A stretch of DNA of 57,445 bases. It comes from Bacteroidetes bacterium HGW-Bacteroidetes-1 (GTDB taxonomy: Bacteria; Bacteroidota; Bacteroidia; Bacteroidales; F082). Of the stretch, positions 16,821 to 25,853 are shown one piece after another. Made by a program: the position numbers and the translations under genes. Position 1 is the stretch's first letter; every line of letters starts with the position of its first letter. The DNA lies in assembly GCA_002842755.1 (NCBI GenBank), contig PHDU01000017.1, positions 1 through 57,445 of the forward strand. Reading direction: 5' to 3'. A model generated the notes under the pieces. It did no database searches. It had not been told where the DNA came from and worked only from the letters and a program-made list of their open reading frames with translations.

Positions 16821-19691
16821 ATGGATATTGCTCAATTTATACGAATAATAAGGAACAATCTTATACTTCTTTTTGCTATTCCTTTAATTCTTGCAATCGT
16901 TGTTTTTTATTTTACAAGAAATCAAGATAAGGTTTTTGAATCTGAAGCAATTATCTATACTGGTATCACCACAGGTTATTCGATTGAATCTACTGCTCAA
17001 CGCCCTACCGACTTTTTCAGCACAAGTGCACAATTCGATAACCTGATCAACCTTATCAACTCTCGTCAAACAATTGTTGAAACTGCAATTATGTTGCTGG
17101 CACAGAATCTTTCATTAGAAACATACAATGCACAATACATCTCAAACGAAAACTACGATAAGCTGCAGAGTTTTATTCCAAAACATGTAAAAGATCTTGT
17201 AGTAAAAAATGGAAAAGCCGGAGTGCAGCGTGAAAAAGAAGATCAAATCAGGTTGCTTGAAAAAGAATTAAGAAATCTGGAAAAGGAAATACAACAAAGG
17301 AGTAGAGGCGAAGAAAGCAGAACAGAAAGTATTCCTTTAAATGGTACATCTGATTATGTACCTACTACCGGTCTCACAAAGGATGATAATTTTGATTCAA
17401 ACAGCAACAACTACAATAACCAGAATAACGTTTCCTACAATACAATACCTCAAAATGCTTCAACACCATCAGCCAGTTTCAAACAAAGAACACATATGGT
17501 CAGATCAGGAGAAACTCTTCTGACCATTTCAAAGAAATATGGCATCAGCATAAACAGGTTAAGAGAACTGAATAATTTGGATACACAAATTCTCAGAGCA
17601 GGACAACGAATTGTGCTGGAAATTGAAAACATTGTTCAACCTGCTGAAGCATTTTATGCTGAACCCGCTATCGAAAACGCCGATGAGGATTATGCCTATT
17701 ATGATGATTCTGCTGAGATGGAAGAAATCATAAATGAGCCAGCAAGAGAATCGTATAGTCAGATTACAACAAGTTTACCTGACATCGCATCAATGGTTGA
17801 GAACATTGAAAAAGATCCATTAATCCCAAGGGGTATTCGCGAGGAAGACTTTAATAAAACAGTACAAAATCTGACAAACTATTATAACTCAAGTGATAGC
17901 AATTTTGTTTATGGGTTATTACACTATGGTTCTGACAAGCATTATAGCATACGATCAATAAAAACTTTACAAATTTACCGGATTAATAATAGTGATCTTG
18001 TGCGACTAATTTACCTTTCTGACGATCCTGGTATTTGTCAGCAAACATTAAAAATTATCATTCATGTCTTCATTAAGAACTATAAACTTCTGAAAGAAAA
18101 CCAAACTGATTTAGTTGTTGAATATTTTAGAAGGCAGGTAGATTCGGCTGACAGAATACTAAAATATTCAGAAGATAAACTTTTGAAATTTAACAAGAAA
18201 AATAATATTATCAACTATCAGGAGCAAACAAAATATATTGCTGCACAGAAAGAAGATTTAGACCTCTTCTATCAAAATGAACAGGTTAGGATGGCACAAT
18301 CCTCTGCTGCACTTCGTGAACTCGAAACCAAGCTTACAAGACGAGACAGTATTTATTTGAAAAGCGATGTGATCAATCAACGTCGTAAAGAGTATGCGGA
18401 TGTTACCGAACGAATACTCATCAATGAACTTGCAGAAGATTATGATAAAAGAGTTGGGAATGAAATTTCTATTTTGCGCCATAGGGCTGATAACCTGAGA
18501 GATGAAATAAAACTTTATGTAGATCAACTATATCTCTATGGCCATTCCACGCAAGGTATTCCTGTTGCCTCTCTCTTGGGTGAGTGGCTAAAAAATGCCT
18601 TGTCATATGAAGAAGCAAAAGCCAGCTTAGTTGTACTGGCAAGAAGAAAACTTGATTTCGTAAAAACCTATCAGCGCTTTGCCCCTCTCGGCGCAATGTT
18701 GAAGCGAATTGAGAGGGAAATGACCATTGCTGAGCAAACCTACCTCGAGCTTTTGCGTAGTTTGAACCTCGCAAAAATGAGACAGCAAAATCTGCAAATG
18801 GCAACAAATATAAGAGTGGTTGATCCACCTTATTTTCCATTGCAAGCCAATGCATCCAAAGCAAAATACCTGGTAGTTGCCGCGTTGATGATTGGATTCA
18901 TCATGGTTTTGTTTATCATCCTCGTCTTAGAATACTTTGACTCTTCTTTGAAAAAACCTGATAGAGTTGTAAGTGAGATTGGATTAAAGCTTGCAGGTGC
19001 CTATCCATATATTGGATCGAATGTTAGAATGAAAGATGCTGTATTTATCAGCAACAGGCTTATTGAAATGATTATTCAAAATATCAAGCGCAGCATCACG
19101 CAACAATCAATATATCCTCCTCAGAAACCGTATCTCGTACTTTTCTTTAGTACACAAGACAATGTAGGTAAAACATATCTTATTTCAAAAATCGCAAACA
19201 AATTACGCACATATGGCGATAAAGTGTTGATATTGAATTATTCAGATCAAAGAGGTGAAAATGCAGACGAAGATTACAACCTTTCCTATAACTATCCTGT
19301 AAATGAAAATTTTAGTGAGGTACGCAATCTGAAAGAATTGATTGATAGTAATATCCTGCGTCGCGATAATTACTTGTATGATTATATTTTGTTAGAAATT
19401 CCTAGTGTCATTTTCCACAGTTTCCCAATGGAACTTATTCAAAAAGTTGACGCATCCCTACTTGTTATAAAATCAAGCAACAGCTGGAATAAAGCTGATA
19501 TTGGCGCACTTGAGTTAATTAAAGATTTGGCCAAAGAGCCGCCGATGGCTATACTAAATGAAGCAGAAGATTTTGCTATTGAAGAATTGATCTCGGGGAT
19601 CAAGGTTCAAAAAACTGATGGTGTTTTCTATAGATTTAGAAATTTCATTACTTTACCTGGTAGAATTAGAATTCAGGTAAAAGAAAACTAA
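16821..19691 (+). CDS. Wzz/Wzc-like polysaccharide co-polymerase with internal LysM domain
   Basis: A 956-residue inner-membrane protein. Membrane helices are at about 12-31 and 682-704 with a large periplasmic part between; the proline-containing segment VVDPPYFPLQA just before the second helix is typical of chain-length determinants. Within the periplasmic part, residues 224-268 form a LysM domain (MVRSGETLLTISKKYGISIN through LRAGQRIVLEI), preceded by a Ser/Asn-rich linker. Long coiled-coil helices follow (about 430-560). The cytoplasmic tail has a P-loop-like STQDNVGKTY (777-786) resembling tyrosine kinases such as Wzc, but the motif is degenerate and no tyrosine-rich tail is present, so kinase activity is doubtful. 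Confidence 0.88.
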   Translation: MDIAQFIRIIRNNLILLFAIPLILAIVVFYFTRNQDKVFESEAIIYTGITTGYSIESTAQRPTDFFSTSAQFDNLINLINSRQTIVETAIMLLAQNLSLETYNAQYISNENYDKLQSFIPKHVKDLVVKNGKAGVQREKEDQIRLLEKELRNLEKEIQQRSRGEESRTESIPLNGTSDYVPTTGLTKDDNFDSNSNNYNNQNNVSYNTIPQNASTPSASFKQRTHMVRSGETLLTISKKYGISINRLRELNNLDTQILRAGQRIVLEIENIVQPAEAFYAEPAIENADEDYAYYDDSAEMEEIINEPARESYSQITTSLPDIASMVENIEKDPLIPRGIREEDFNKTVQNLTNYYNSSDSNFVYGLLHYGSDKHYSIRSIKTLQIYRINNSDLVRLIYLSDDPGICQQTLKIIIHVFIKNYKLLKENQTDLVVEYFRRQVDSADRILKYSEDKLLKFNKKNNIINYQEQTKYIAAQKEDLDLFYQNEQVRMAQSSAALRELETKLTRRDSIYLKSDVINQRRKEYADVTERILINELAEDYDKRVGNEISILRHRADNLRDEIKLYVDQLYLYGHSTQGIPVASLLGEWLKNALSYEEAKASLVVLARRKLDFVKTYQRFAPLGAMLKRIEREMTIAEQTYLELLRSLNLAKMRQQNLQMATNIRVVDPPYFPLQANASKAKYLVVAALMIGFIMVLFIILVLEYFDSSLKKPDRVVSEIGLKLAGAYPYIGSNVRMKDAVFISNRLIEMIIQNIKRSITQQSIYPPQKPYLVLFFSTQDNVGKTYLISKIANKLRTYGDKVLILNYSDQRGENADEDYNLSYNYPVNENFSEVRNLKELIDSNILRRDNYLYDYILLEIPSVIFHSFPMELIQKVDASLLVIKSSNSWNKADIGALELIKDLAKEPPMAILNEAEDFAIEELISGIKVQKTDGVFYRFRNFITLPGRIRIQVKEN

Positions 19692-19697
19692 TTTTCG

Positions 19698-21125
19698 GTG
19701 AATGTCTTATTCAAAAAACTCCTTTCAAGCAACAATTTCTTGTCGCTTGCAAACAACGGCCTTGTAGCTGTCTTTGGATTTCTTAGCTTTATTATGCTTG
19801 TTCGAATGCTTCCCCAGGAGAGCTTCGGCGAGTGGATACTCTTTATTACAGCTGGAAATTTTATTGATATGTTGCGATTTGGAATAACGCGAACTGCCAT
19901 AATTCGTTTTCTTTCCGGAGCTGACATAGAAGAATCCAAACGTTTAATTGGTTCCAATAATTTTATAAATCTGCTCTCGACTATCCTTATTTCTGCACTT
20001 CTTATTCTTGTTTACAGTCTATTTAAAGATTCAATCAACGATTCTGGATTCACAATGTTTTTTGTCTGGTATCCTCTTCTGGCTTTTCTTAGTTTGCCTT
20101 TCAACAATGCACAATCCATTTTGCAAGCAGAAATGAAATTTGATAAAATGCTGTGGCTAAGAACAATCAACGTTGGATCATTCATGATTTTTCTTTCCCT
20201 CAACCTTTTTATGTCCTATTCTATCAATATTATCCTTTATGCCTATTTGTTTACTAATCTCCTTAGTTCAATTATTGCCAGCATATTTAATTGGGACGGT
20301 TTTCGATATTCGCTTATGGCAACGAGGGTTACCAATCGACTAATTTTAAATTTTGGAAAATATACCACCGGAACATTGATCGGAAGTAATTTATTGAAGA
20401 GCTCAGATACTTTTATTCTTGGTTTAAGTCCTTTTGTCGGAACAGTTGGTGTTGCGCTTTATGCCATACCATTAAAACTAACCGAAATTATCGAAATACC
20501 GTTGCGTAGTTTTACTGCTACAGCATTTCCAAAAATGTCAAAGGCGAGTATTGACAAAGATTTAACGAAAGTAAAAGAGATTTTTTACCAGAATGCTGGT
20601 GGAATGACGTTTCTAATGATACCCGTAATGTTATTTTCGTTCGTGTTTGCTGAGCCTATCGTATATATTTTAGGCGGAAGTGATTACGTCATAACAGCCA
20701 ATATTTTCAGAATATTTTGTATTTATGGGCTTCTTCTCCCTATAGACAGATTCATTGGTGTCGGACTTGATAGCATAAACAAACCCAAACAAAACTTTTT
20801 CAAAGTGATATTTATGGCAAGCTCGAACATCATTGGTGATTTGATAGTTGTTTTTGGACTGTCAGTCCTTTTTAAAGGTACTTCATGGATCGTTTTACTA
20901 TTCAATGGCTTTTCACCTGATGACGCCTACAGAATAGCTCATGGCTTTTCCATTATAAAAACACTTGAGATGGTCGCAGTTGTAACCATCATTTTTACCA
21001 TCGTTGGCATTGCGGTAGGATATTATTACCTCGATAAAGACTTAAAGTTAAACAAAAAAGATATATTTGTACAGGGATTTGCAAATATCTATGGTATGAT
21101 CAAATCACGAAGAAAAACACTTTGA
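19698..21125 (+). CDS. Wzx-type polysaccharide flippase
   Basis: A 475-residue protein with about 12 to 14 membrane spans, of the oligosaccharide flippase (MOP) family, expected to move undecaprenyl-linked repeat units across the inner membrane. Family signs are SLANNGLVAVFGFLSFIMLVRMLP at the N-terminus, RTAIIRFLSGA, and the repeated hydrophobic layout. The start is a GTG at 19698, six bases after the previous stop; the next in-frame ATG would cut into the first membrane helix, so GTG is preferred. It sits between the co-polymerase and polymerase genes as expected for a Wzx/Wzy locus. Confidence 0.88.
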   Translation: MNVLFKKLLSSNNFLSLANNGLVAVFGFLSFIMLVRMLPQESFGEWILFITAGNFIDMLRFGITRTAIIRFLSGADIEESKRLIGSNNFINLLSTILISALLILVYSLFKDSINDSGFTMFFVWYPLLAFLSLPFNNAQSILQAEMKFDKMLWLRTINVGSFMIFLSLNLFMSYSINIILYAYLFTNLLSSIIASIFNWDGFRYSLMATRVTNRLILNFGKYTTGTLIGSNLLKSSDTFILGLSPFVGTVGVALYAIPLKLTEIIEIPLRSFTATAFPKMSKASIDKDLTKVKEIFYQNAGGMTFLMIPVMLFSFVFAEPIVYILGGSDYVITANIFRIFCIYGLLLPIDRFIGVGLDSINKPKQNFFKVIFMASSNIIGDLIVVFGLSVLFKGTSWIVLLFNGFSPDDAYRIAHGFSIIKTLEMVAVVTIIFTIVGIAVGYYYLDKDLKLNKKDIFVQGFANIYGMIKSRRKTL

Positions 21126-21141
21126 AATAGGAAACGTATTT

Positions 21142-22635
21142 ATGTTTTCATCGCTGAAGGAAAAAACAGGCTCGGAGAAATTGCAACATCCGGTAATGAT
21201 ACTGGTATTGGTTGCTGCTGCTGTCCTTCTAGGGCTTATTATTGCAAAAGGAGGATTTATCGTTGCAATTGCGTTGCTCGGATTGTTTCCTGTTATCATT
21301 TATTTTAATCGTTTTTTAAACGATCCTCGTGTTGGTATATATACTGTCATAATTCTTGGTTTCATTGCAATCGGGTTAACGCGCTATATCAGGAATGTGC
21401 CTTTTGGTTTAACGGTAGACGGTTTTTTGGTTTTGACCTACGTTGCAGTTTTTTTCAGGTATTTCTATGAAAAAGTTAAATGGTCGCAAATAAACCGGGA
21501 TCTGGTTTTTTTAGGGTTGATATGGTTTGGTTTTAGTGTATTGCAACTTTTTAATCCTGAAGCATTAAGCCGTACCGCGTGGTTTTATGCTATGCGTGGG
21601 CTTTCGTTGTATATGCTTCTCCTGATTCCTTTAGCTTTATTGACATTTAACAGATTAAGGTATCTTTATATTTTTCTTTACATTTGGGGGATATTTTCAA
21701 TTCTGGGAACACTAAAGGGATTACAGCAACTCTACATCGGTCCTGACTCTGCTGAACAATTCTGGCTTGACACCGTTGGTGCTGTCACGCATATTCTATT
21801 CGGAGAACTGCGCGTATTCTCGTTTTTCAGTGATGCAGGTCAATTTGGTGCTGCACAGGGAGCTGCAGGTGTGGTTGGGCTTCTTACAGCATTCTCCATC
21901 AAAGGTTCACATAATAAAATATTTTTTCTGATTATGGGTATTTCTGGCCTTTGGGGAATGATGATATCAGGAACCAGAGGTGCGATGATTGTTCCAATGA
22001 TAGGTGGAATTACTTTTATACTTTTACGAAAGAATTTTCGCGCATTAATTATTGGGGGAGTATTGCTTTCTTTGATTTATGCATTTTTTGCCTACACCTA
22101 CATTGGTGAGGGTAATGCTCAGGTACGGCGAATGCGTACCGCCTTTAGACCAACCGAAGATGAATCATATATAGTTCGCCTTGAGAATCGTAGAATTTTG
22201 GGTGGTTATCTTGCCTCTAAACCTTTTGGAGGTGGTATTGGAAGTGCCGGAGACTGGGGTAAACGTTTTTCTCCCAATGGATTTCTTTCTCAAATAGCTA
22301 CTGATAGTTGGTATGTTCAGATTTGGGCAGAACAGGGCATTGTTGGGCTTATTATTCACTTATTCATTTTAAGTTATATCTTAATCAAGGGATCATACAT
22401 CATCATGTTCAGGCTAAAGGAACCAGAATTACGAAGCATTGTTGGTGCCCTCATGGCTGGTTTTACAGGAATCATGGGGGCAAGTTACGGAAATGGAGTC
22501 TTAGGTCAGATGCCAACAGGTATTCTAATCTATGTAAGCTGGTCACTCATTTTTATGAGTCAACAACTCGATCGGGAATATACTTATCTGGTTAGTAAAG
22601 GATTAGATCCCTGGTCTATCAAAAATAAGACTTGA
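21142..22635 (+). CDS. O-antigen ligase/polymerase-like membrane protein (Wzy candidate)
   Basis: A 497-residue polytopic membrane protein of the O-antigen polymerase/ligase type. Clues are many hydrophobic helices, a large periplasmic loop in the second half (about residues 330-400, including RRMRTAFRPTEDESYIVRLENR and KPFGGGIGSAGDW) and the GTRGAMIVPM stretch typical of Wzy_C proteins. It would polymerise flipped repeat units in the periplasm. Family members are hard to separate into polymerase and ligase by sequence; the Wzx, co-polymerase and glycosyltransferase neighbours favour polymerase. Confidence 0.8.
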   Translation: MFSSLKEKTGSEKLQHPVMILVLVAAAVLLGLIIAKGGFIVAIALLGLFPVIIYFNRFLNDPRVGIYTVIILGFIAIGLTRYIRNVPFGLTVDGFLVLTYVAVFFRYFYEKVKWSQINRDLVFLGLIWFGFSVLQLFNPEALSRTAWFYAMRGLSLYMLLLIPLALLTFNRLRYLYIFLYIWGIFSILGTLKGLQQLYIGPDSAEQFWLDTVGAVTHILFGELRVFSFFSDAGQFGAAQGAAGVVGLLTAFSIKGSHNKIFFLIMGISGLWGMMISGTRGAMIVPMIGGITFILLRKNFRALIIGGVLLSLIYAFFAYTYIGEGNAQVRRMRTAFRPTEDESYIVRLENRRILGGYLASKPFGGGIGSAGDWGKRFSPNGFLSQIATDSWYVQIWAEQGIVGLIIHLFILSYILIKGSYIIMFRLKEPELRSIVGALMAGFTGIMGASYGNGVLGQMPTGILIYVSWSLIFMSQQLDREYTYLVSKGLDPWSIKNKT

Positions 22636-22679
22636 GATAACTTAATCCATATTGTGAAAGTTGAATAGAATATGTTGTT

Positions 22680-23624
22680 ATGGGAAAAAATTTGGAATCA
22701 AAGCATTTACCTTTAGTTTCAATCATTACGGTAAACTATAATCAGTCAGCAGTAACCCTTGAATTCCTTGCCTCGCTCAGGCAAACTACTTATCCTAATA
22801 TTGAGGTTTTTGTTGTTGATAATGGCTCTCCAAAAGATAATCCTGATATTATCGCTGAGAAATTCCCGGACATCACGCTCATAAAAACCGGGAAAAATTT
22901 AGGCTTTGCTGGTGGAAATAATGTTGCAGTTGAAAAATCAAAAGGGAAATACCTGCTTTTTATTAACAATGACACAGAAGTTGACCCTGGTTTTCTTGAA
23001 CCACTGGTTGAATTGCTTGAGCAACATGCTGAAATTGGGATGGTTAGTCCAAAAATTCACTTCTTCCATACACCAAATACTTTTCAATACGCTGGATTTA
23101 CACCACTTAGCAAAATTACCGTAAGAAATGAAGCAATTGGCTTTGGTGAAACTGACAAAGGTCAATACGATGTATGTCACGAAACAGGTTCAATTTTTGG
23201 CGCTGCAATGCTTGTGCCCCGAAAGGTAATCGAAGAAGTTGGCATGATGACAGAGGTCTTCTTTCTTTATTATGAAGAACATGATTGGGCTGAACGCATC
23301 AAAAAAGCAGGGTATAAAATTTATTATAATGGCTTTTCTAAGGTTCGTCACAAAGAATCAATTTCAACCGTGAAGGACAGTCCTTTTCAAATCTATTATC
23401 TTCATCGTGGACGTGTACTTTTTGCACGCAGAAATGCAAAAGGCTTTCAGGTCGTTTTAAGCATGCTATACTTATATGGCATTGTAATGTCAAAAATGAT
23501 CTTTTCATTTCTCATAAAAAAACGTCCGGATTTAATCCGGGCATATCTAAAAGCGATGTGGTGGAATGTTTCCCATCAAAAAGGAATTCGTGATGCACCC
23601 AAACCAAAACAAAAAATCTTATGA
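22680..23624 (+). CDS. Glycosyltransferase family 2 (rhamnosyltransferase-like), module copy A1
   Basis: A 314-residue GT-A enzyme. It begins LVSIITVNYNQSAVTLEFL, has the nucleotide-sugar VVDNGSPKDNPD element, GKNLGFAGGNN, the metal-binding INNDTEVDPGF and a later YYEEHDWAERIKKAGYK. This is the WbbL/rhamnosyltransferase-like subgroup, though the sugar cannot be stated. Its stop overlaps the next gene's start as ATGA (23621-23624). A close paralogue lies at 24923 and is followed by a paralogue of the next gene, so a two-gene unit was duplicated. Confidence 0.9.
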   Translation: MGKNLESKHLPLVSIITVNYNQSAVTLEFLASLRQTTYPNIEVFVVDNGSPKDNPDIIAEKFPDITLIKTGKNLGFAGGNNVAVEKSKGKYLLFINNDTEVDPGFLEPLVELLEQHAEIGMVSPKIHFFHTPNTFQYAGFTPLSKITVRNEAIGFGETDKGQYDVCHETGSIFGAAMLVPRKVIEEVGMMTEVFFLYYEEHDWAERIKKAGYKIYYNGFSKVRHKESISTVKDSPFQIYYLHRGRVLFARRNAKGFQVVLSMLYLYGIVMSKMIFSFLIKKRPDLIRAYLKAMWWNVSHQKGIRDAPKPKQKIL

Positions 23625-24844
23625 TTGCCTTATCATTATTCTTAAAAGCGGTAGAGTTGTTGTTATTCATATATCTTGCGATGGCAACGATATATATTGC
23701 TATTTTCGGTTTTGCCTCTGTTTTCTCAAGAAAAAAGAATACTTCTTCTTCAGTTCGATTTAGAAAAATTGCTGTTTTAATTCCTGGTTATAAAGAAGAT
23801 AGAGTAATTGTTGATGTTGCTGAAGATGCTCTTTTACAGGATTACCCTTGTGAAAAATATGAAGTAATTGTAATTGCTGACTCTTTTAAGAAGGAAACGC
23901 TTGATGCTTTAAAGGCGCTTCCTATAAAAGTTGTTGAAGTCGTATTTGAAATCAGCAAGAAATCAAAGGCACTAAATAAATGCATGGAAGTAATTGGAGA
24001 CGACTACGATATTGTGGTAATATTAGACGCTGACAACATCATGGCACATGATGTGCTAACCAAAATAAACAATTCTTTTGATCTTGGTTTTCAAGCTGTT
24101 CAAGGCCACCGTATGGCCAAAAATACAAATACAAACTTTGCAATCCTCGATGCAATAAGTGAAGAAATTAACAACAATATTTTCAGAAAAGGTCACCGTA
24201 TTCTTGGATTGTCATCGGCCCTAATAGGATCAGGAATGGGTATTGACTACAAGCTTTTCAAAGAAACAATGGCTACAGTTGATTCTGTTGGGGAGGATAA
24301 AGAAGTGGAAATGAAATTGTTGAAACAAGGCTATAAAATTGAATATCTTGATGATGCAAAGGTTTTTGATGAAAAAACTTCTCGTTCTGATGTTTTTGTA
24401 AACCAAAGAAGAAGATGGATTGCAGCCCAGTTAGAGTTTTTCAGAAGATACTTTTTTGACGGCCTTTGGAATCTCTTAAGGCATGGAAACTTCGACTTTT
24501 TTGACAAGGTATTGCAAATGGTGCAACCACCTCGTATTCTTTTAGCCGGAACTCTTTTTATTTTTTCTTTGACTTCGGTCATCACATATTCTTTTAACAT
24601 TCAATATGTAAGAGACTTATTTTTACTTGATTATAGGTTCTGGTCGTTGCTGTTTAGCATTACGCTTGTAACGCTTCTGATTTCAACACCCCGAAAATTC
24701 TATAATCTGACAAACTTAAAAGCTATGCTTTCAGTTCCACATGGATTTTTACTCATGATCAAAAGCCTTTTAAAGATTAAAGGTGCATCAAAACGTTTTA
24801 TTCATACCACACACGACCATGTAGAAAAACCAAACAAGAAATGA
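23621..24844 (+). CDS. Membrane-bound glycosyltransferase family 2, module copy A2
   Basis: A 407-residue protein with an N-terminal membrane helix, a cytosolic GT-A domain and two or three C-terminal helices. Visible are AVLIPGYKEDRVI, VILDADNIM, VGEDKEVEMKLL and VNQRRRWIAAQ: the D, DxD, ED and Q(R)RRW set seen in processive synthases of cellulose/hyaluronan type and in related transferases. It ends THDHVEKPNKK. Overlap with the previous gene suggests coupled translation. Whether it is processive is not known; occurring as one of two similar copies makes a single-sugar role as likely. Confidence 0.88.
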   Translation: MIALSLFLKAVELLLFIYLAMATIYIAIFGFASVFSRKKNTSSSVRFRKIAVLIPGYKEDRVIVDVAEDALLQDYPCEKYEVIVIADSFKKETLDALKALPIKVVEVVFEISKKSKALNKCMEVIGDDYDIVVILDADNIMAHDVLTKINNSFDLGFQAVQGHRMAKNTNTNFAILDAISEEINNNIFRKGHRILGLSSALIGSGMGIDYKLFKETMATVDSVGEDKEVEMKLLKQGYKIEYLDDAKVFDEKTSRSDVFVNQRRRWIAAQLEFFRRYFFDGLWNLLRHGNFDFFDKVLQMVQPPRILLAGTLFIFSLTSVITYSFNIQYVRDLFLLDYRFWSLLFSITLVTLLISTPRKFYNLTNLKAMLSVPHGFLLMIKSLLKIKGASKRFIHTTHDHVEKPNKK

Positions 24845-24922
24845 GTTTAAAAACATAAATTATATTTAATCATTACCGTAAAGTTTTTGAGCTGAAATGA
24901 TGGATCAGGAAAAGAATTAAAA

Positions 24923-25849
24923 ATGCCGGCAAAAAAGAAATATCCACTGGTTTCAATCATTACAGTCAACTACAATCAGGCTGAGGTAACTTGTGCGCTT
25001 ATTGCCTCCCTCCACAAAATTTCCTACCCAAACTTTGAAATCATTGTGATTGATAATGCTTCACCTGATGATGATCCAACGATCATAAAGAGGCGCTATC
25101 CAAATGTGATACTGGTTGAAAATCCCATTAATTATGGTTTTGCGGCTGGTAATAATTTTGGACTGATGCGTGCCAGAGGTGATTATGTTTTGTTGATCAA
25201 CAATGACATTGAAGTTCCTTTTGATTTTATGGAACCCCTGGTTGCAAAACTTCAAAATAATCCTCAGATAGGTGTTGTAAGTCCTAAGATAAAATTTTAT
25301 TATCAGCCCGACACGATCCAATATGCTGGTTATACAGCAATCAACTATATCACGATGCGTAATTTCGCGATCGGATACCGCGAAAAAGATACCGGACAAT
25401 ATAATGTTGATCATGAAACAGCCTACGCACACGGCGCTGCCATGATGGTACCTATTGAAGTTGTAAAGAAAGTAGGTTTAATGTCGTATATTTTTTTCCT
25501 ATACTATGAAGAAGCCGACTGGTGTGAACGAATAAAAAAAAGCGGTTATGAAATACATTTTGTACACAACTCGTATGTTCTTCATAAAGAATCTGTTACC
25601 ACAGGAAAACTAAGCACATTAAAGATTTACTATTTGAATAGAAACCGACTGGTCTTCATGCGTCGTAATGTTTTTGGCAAAAGTTTTTATCTTGGAATGG
25701 CTTATCAGTTGTTCGTGGCGATTCCAAAAAATGCATTTTTATATTTACTCAAAGGCAAGGTTCAGCTATTTTATGCCTATTACCGTGCCATCGGATGGCA
25801 CTTTTCTCACATTGCCGACCCGGAAATTCACGAAAATCCAATGCTTTAA
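24923..25849 (+). CDS. Glycosyltransferase family 2 (rhamnosyltransferase-like), module copy B1
   Basis: A 308-residue paralogue of the protein at 22680, sharing YPLVSIITVNYNQ, VIDNASPDDDP, NYGFAAGNNFG, INNDIEVPFDF and YYEEADWCERIKKSGYE in the same order and spacing. Same expected reaction type, transfer of a sugar from a nucleotide donor to a lipid-linked acceptor. Divergence across the body means the two copies probably recognise different acceptors. Followed four bases later by B2. Confidence 0.9.
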   Translation: MPAKKKYPLVSIITVNYNQAEVTCALIASLHKISYPNFEIIVIDNASPDDDPTIIKRRYPNVILVENPINYGFAAGNNFGLMRARGDYVLLINNDIEVPFDFMEPLVAKLQNNPQIGVVSPKIKFYYQPDTIQYAGYTAINYITMRNFAIGYREKDTGQYNVDHETAYAHGAAMMVPIEVVKKVGLMSYIFFLYYEEADWCERIKKSGYEIHFVHNSYVLHKESVTTGKLSTLKIYYLNRNRLVFMRRNVFGKSFYLGMAYQLFVAIPKNAFLYLLKGKVQLFYAYYRAIGWHFSHIADPEIHENPML

Positions 25850-25853
25850 AGCT

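Noticed and set aside
18469-18864. 131-codon minus-strand frame inside the co-polymerase gene
   Set aside because: Lies fully opposite a convincing coding region and has no start signals or recognisable domain.
23615-23630. Possible frameshift between the two glycosyltransferase genes at 23621
   Set aside because: Each frame carries a complete and different enzyme; the junction is an ordinary ATGA stop/start overlap, and the duplicated pair downstream has a normal gap.
25668-25853. Upstream start for the glycosyltransferase at 25854
   Set aside because: It would overlap the preceding gene by 180 bases, and the added residues have no counterpart in the paralogue at 23621.
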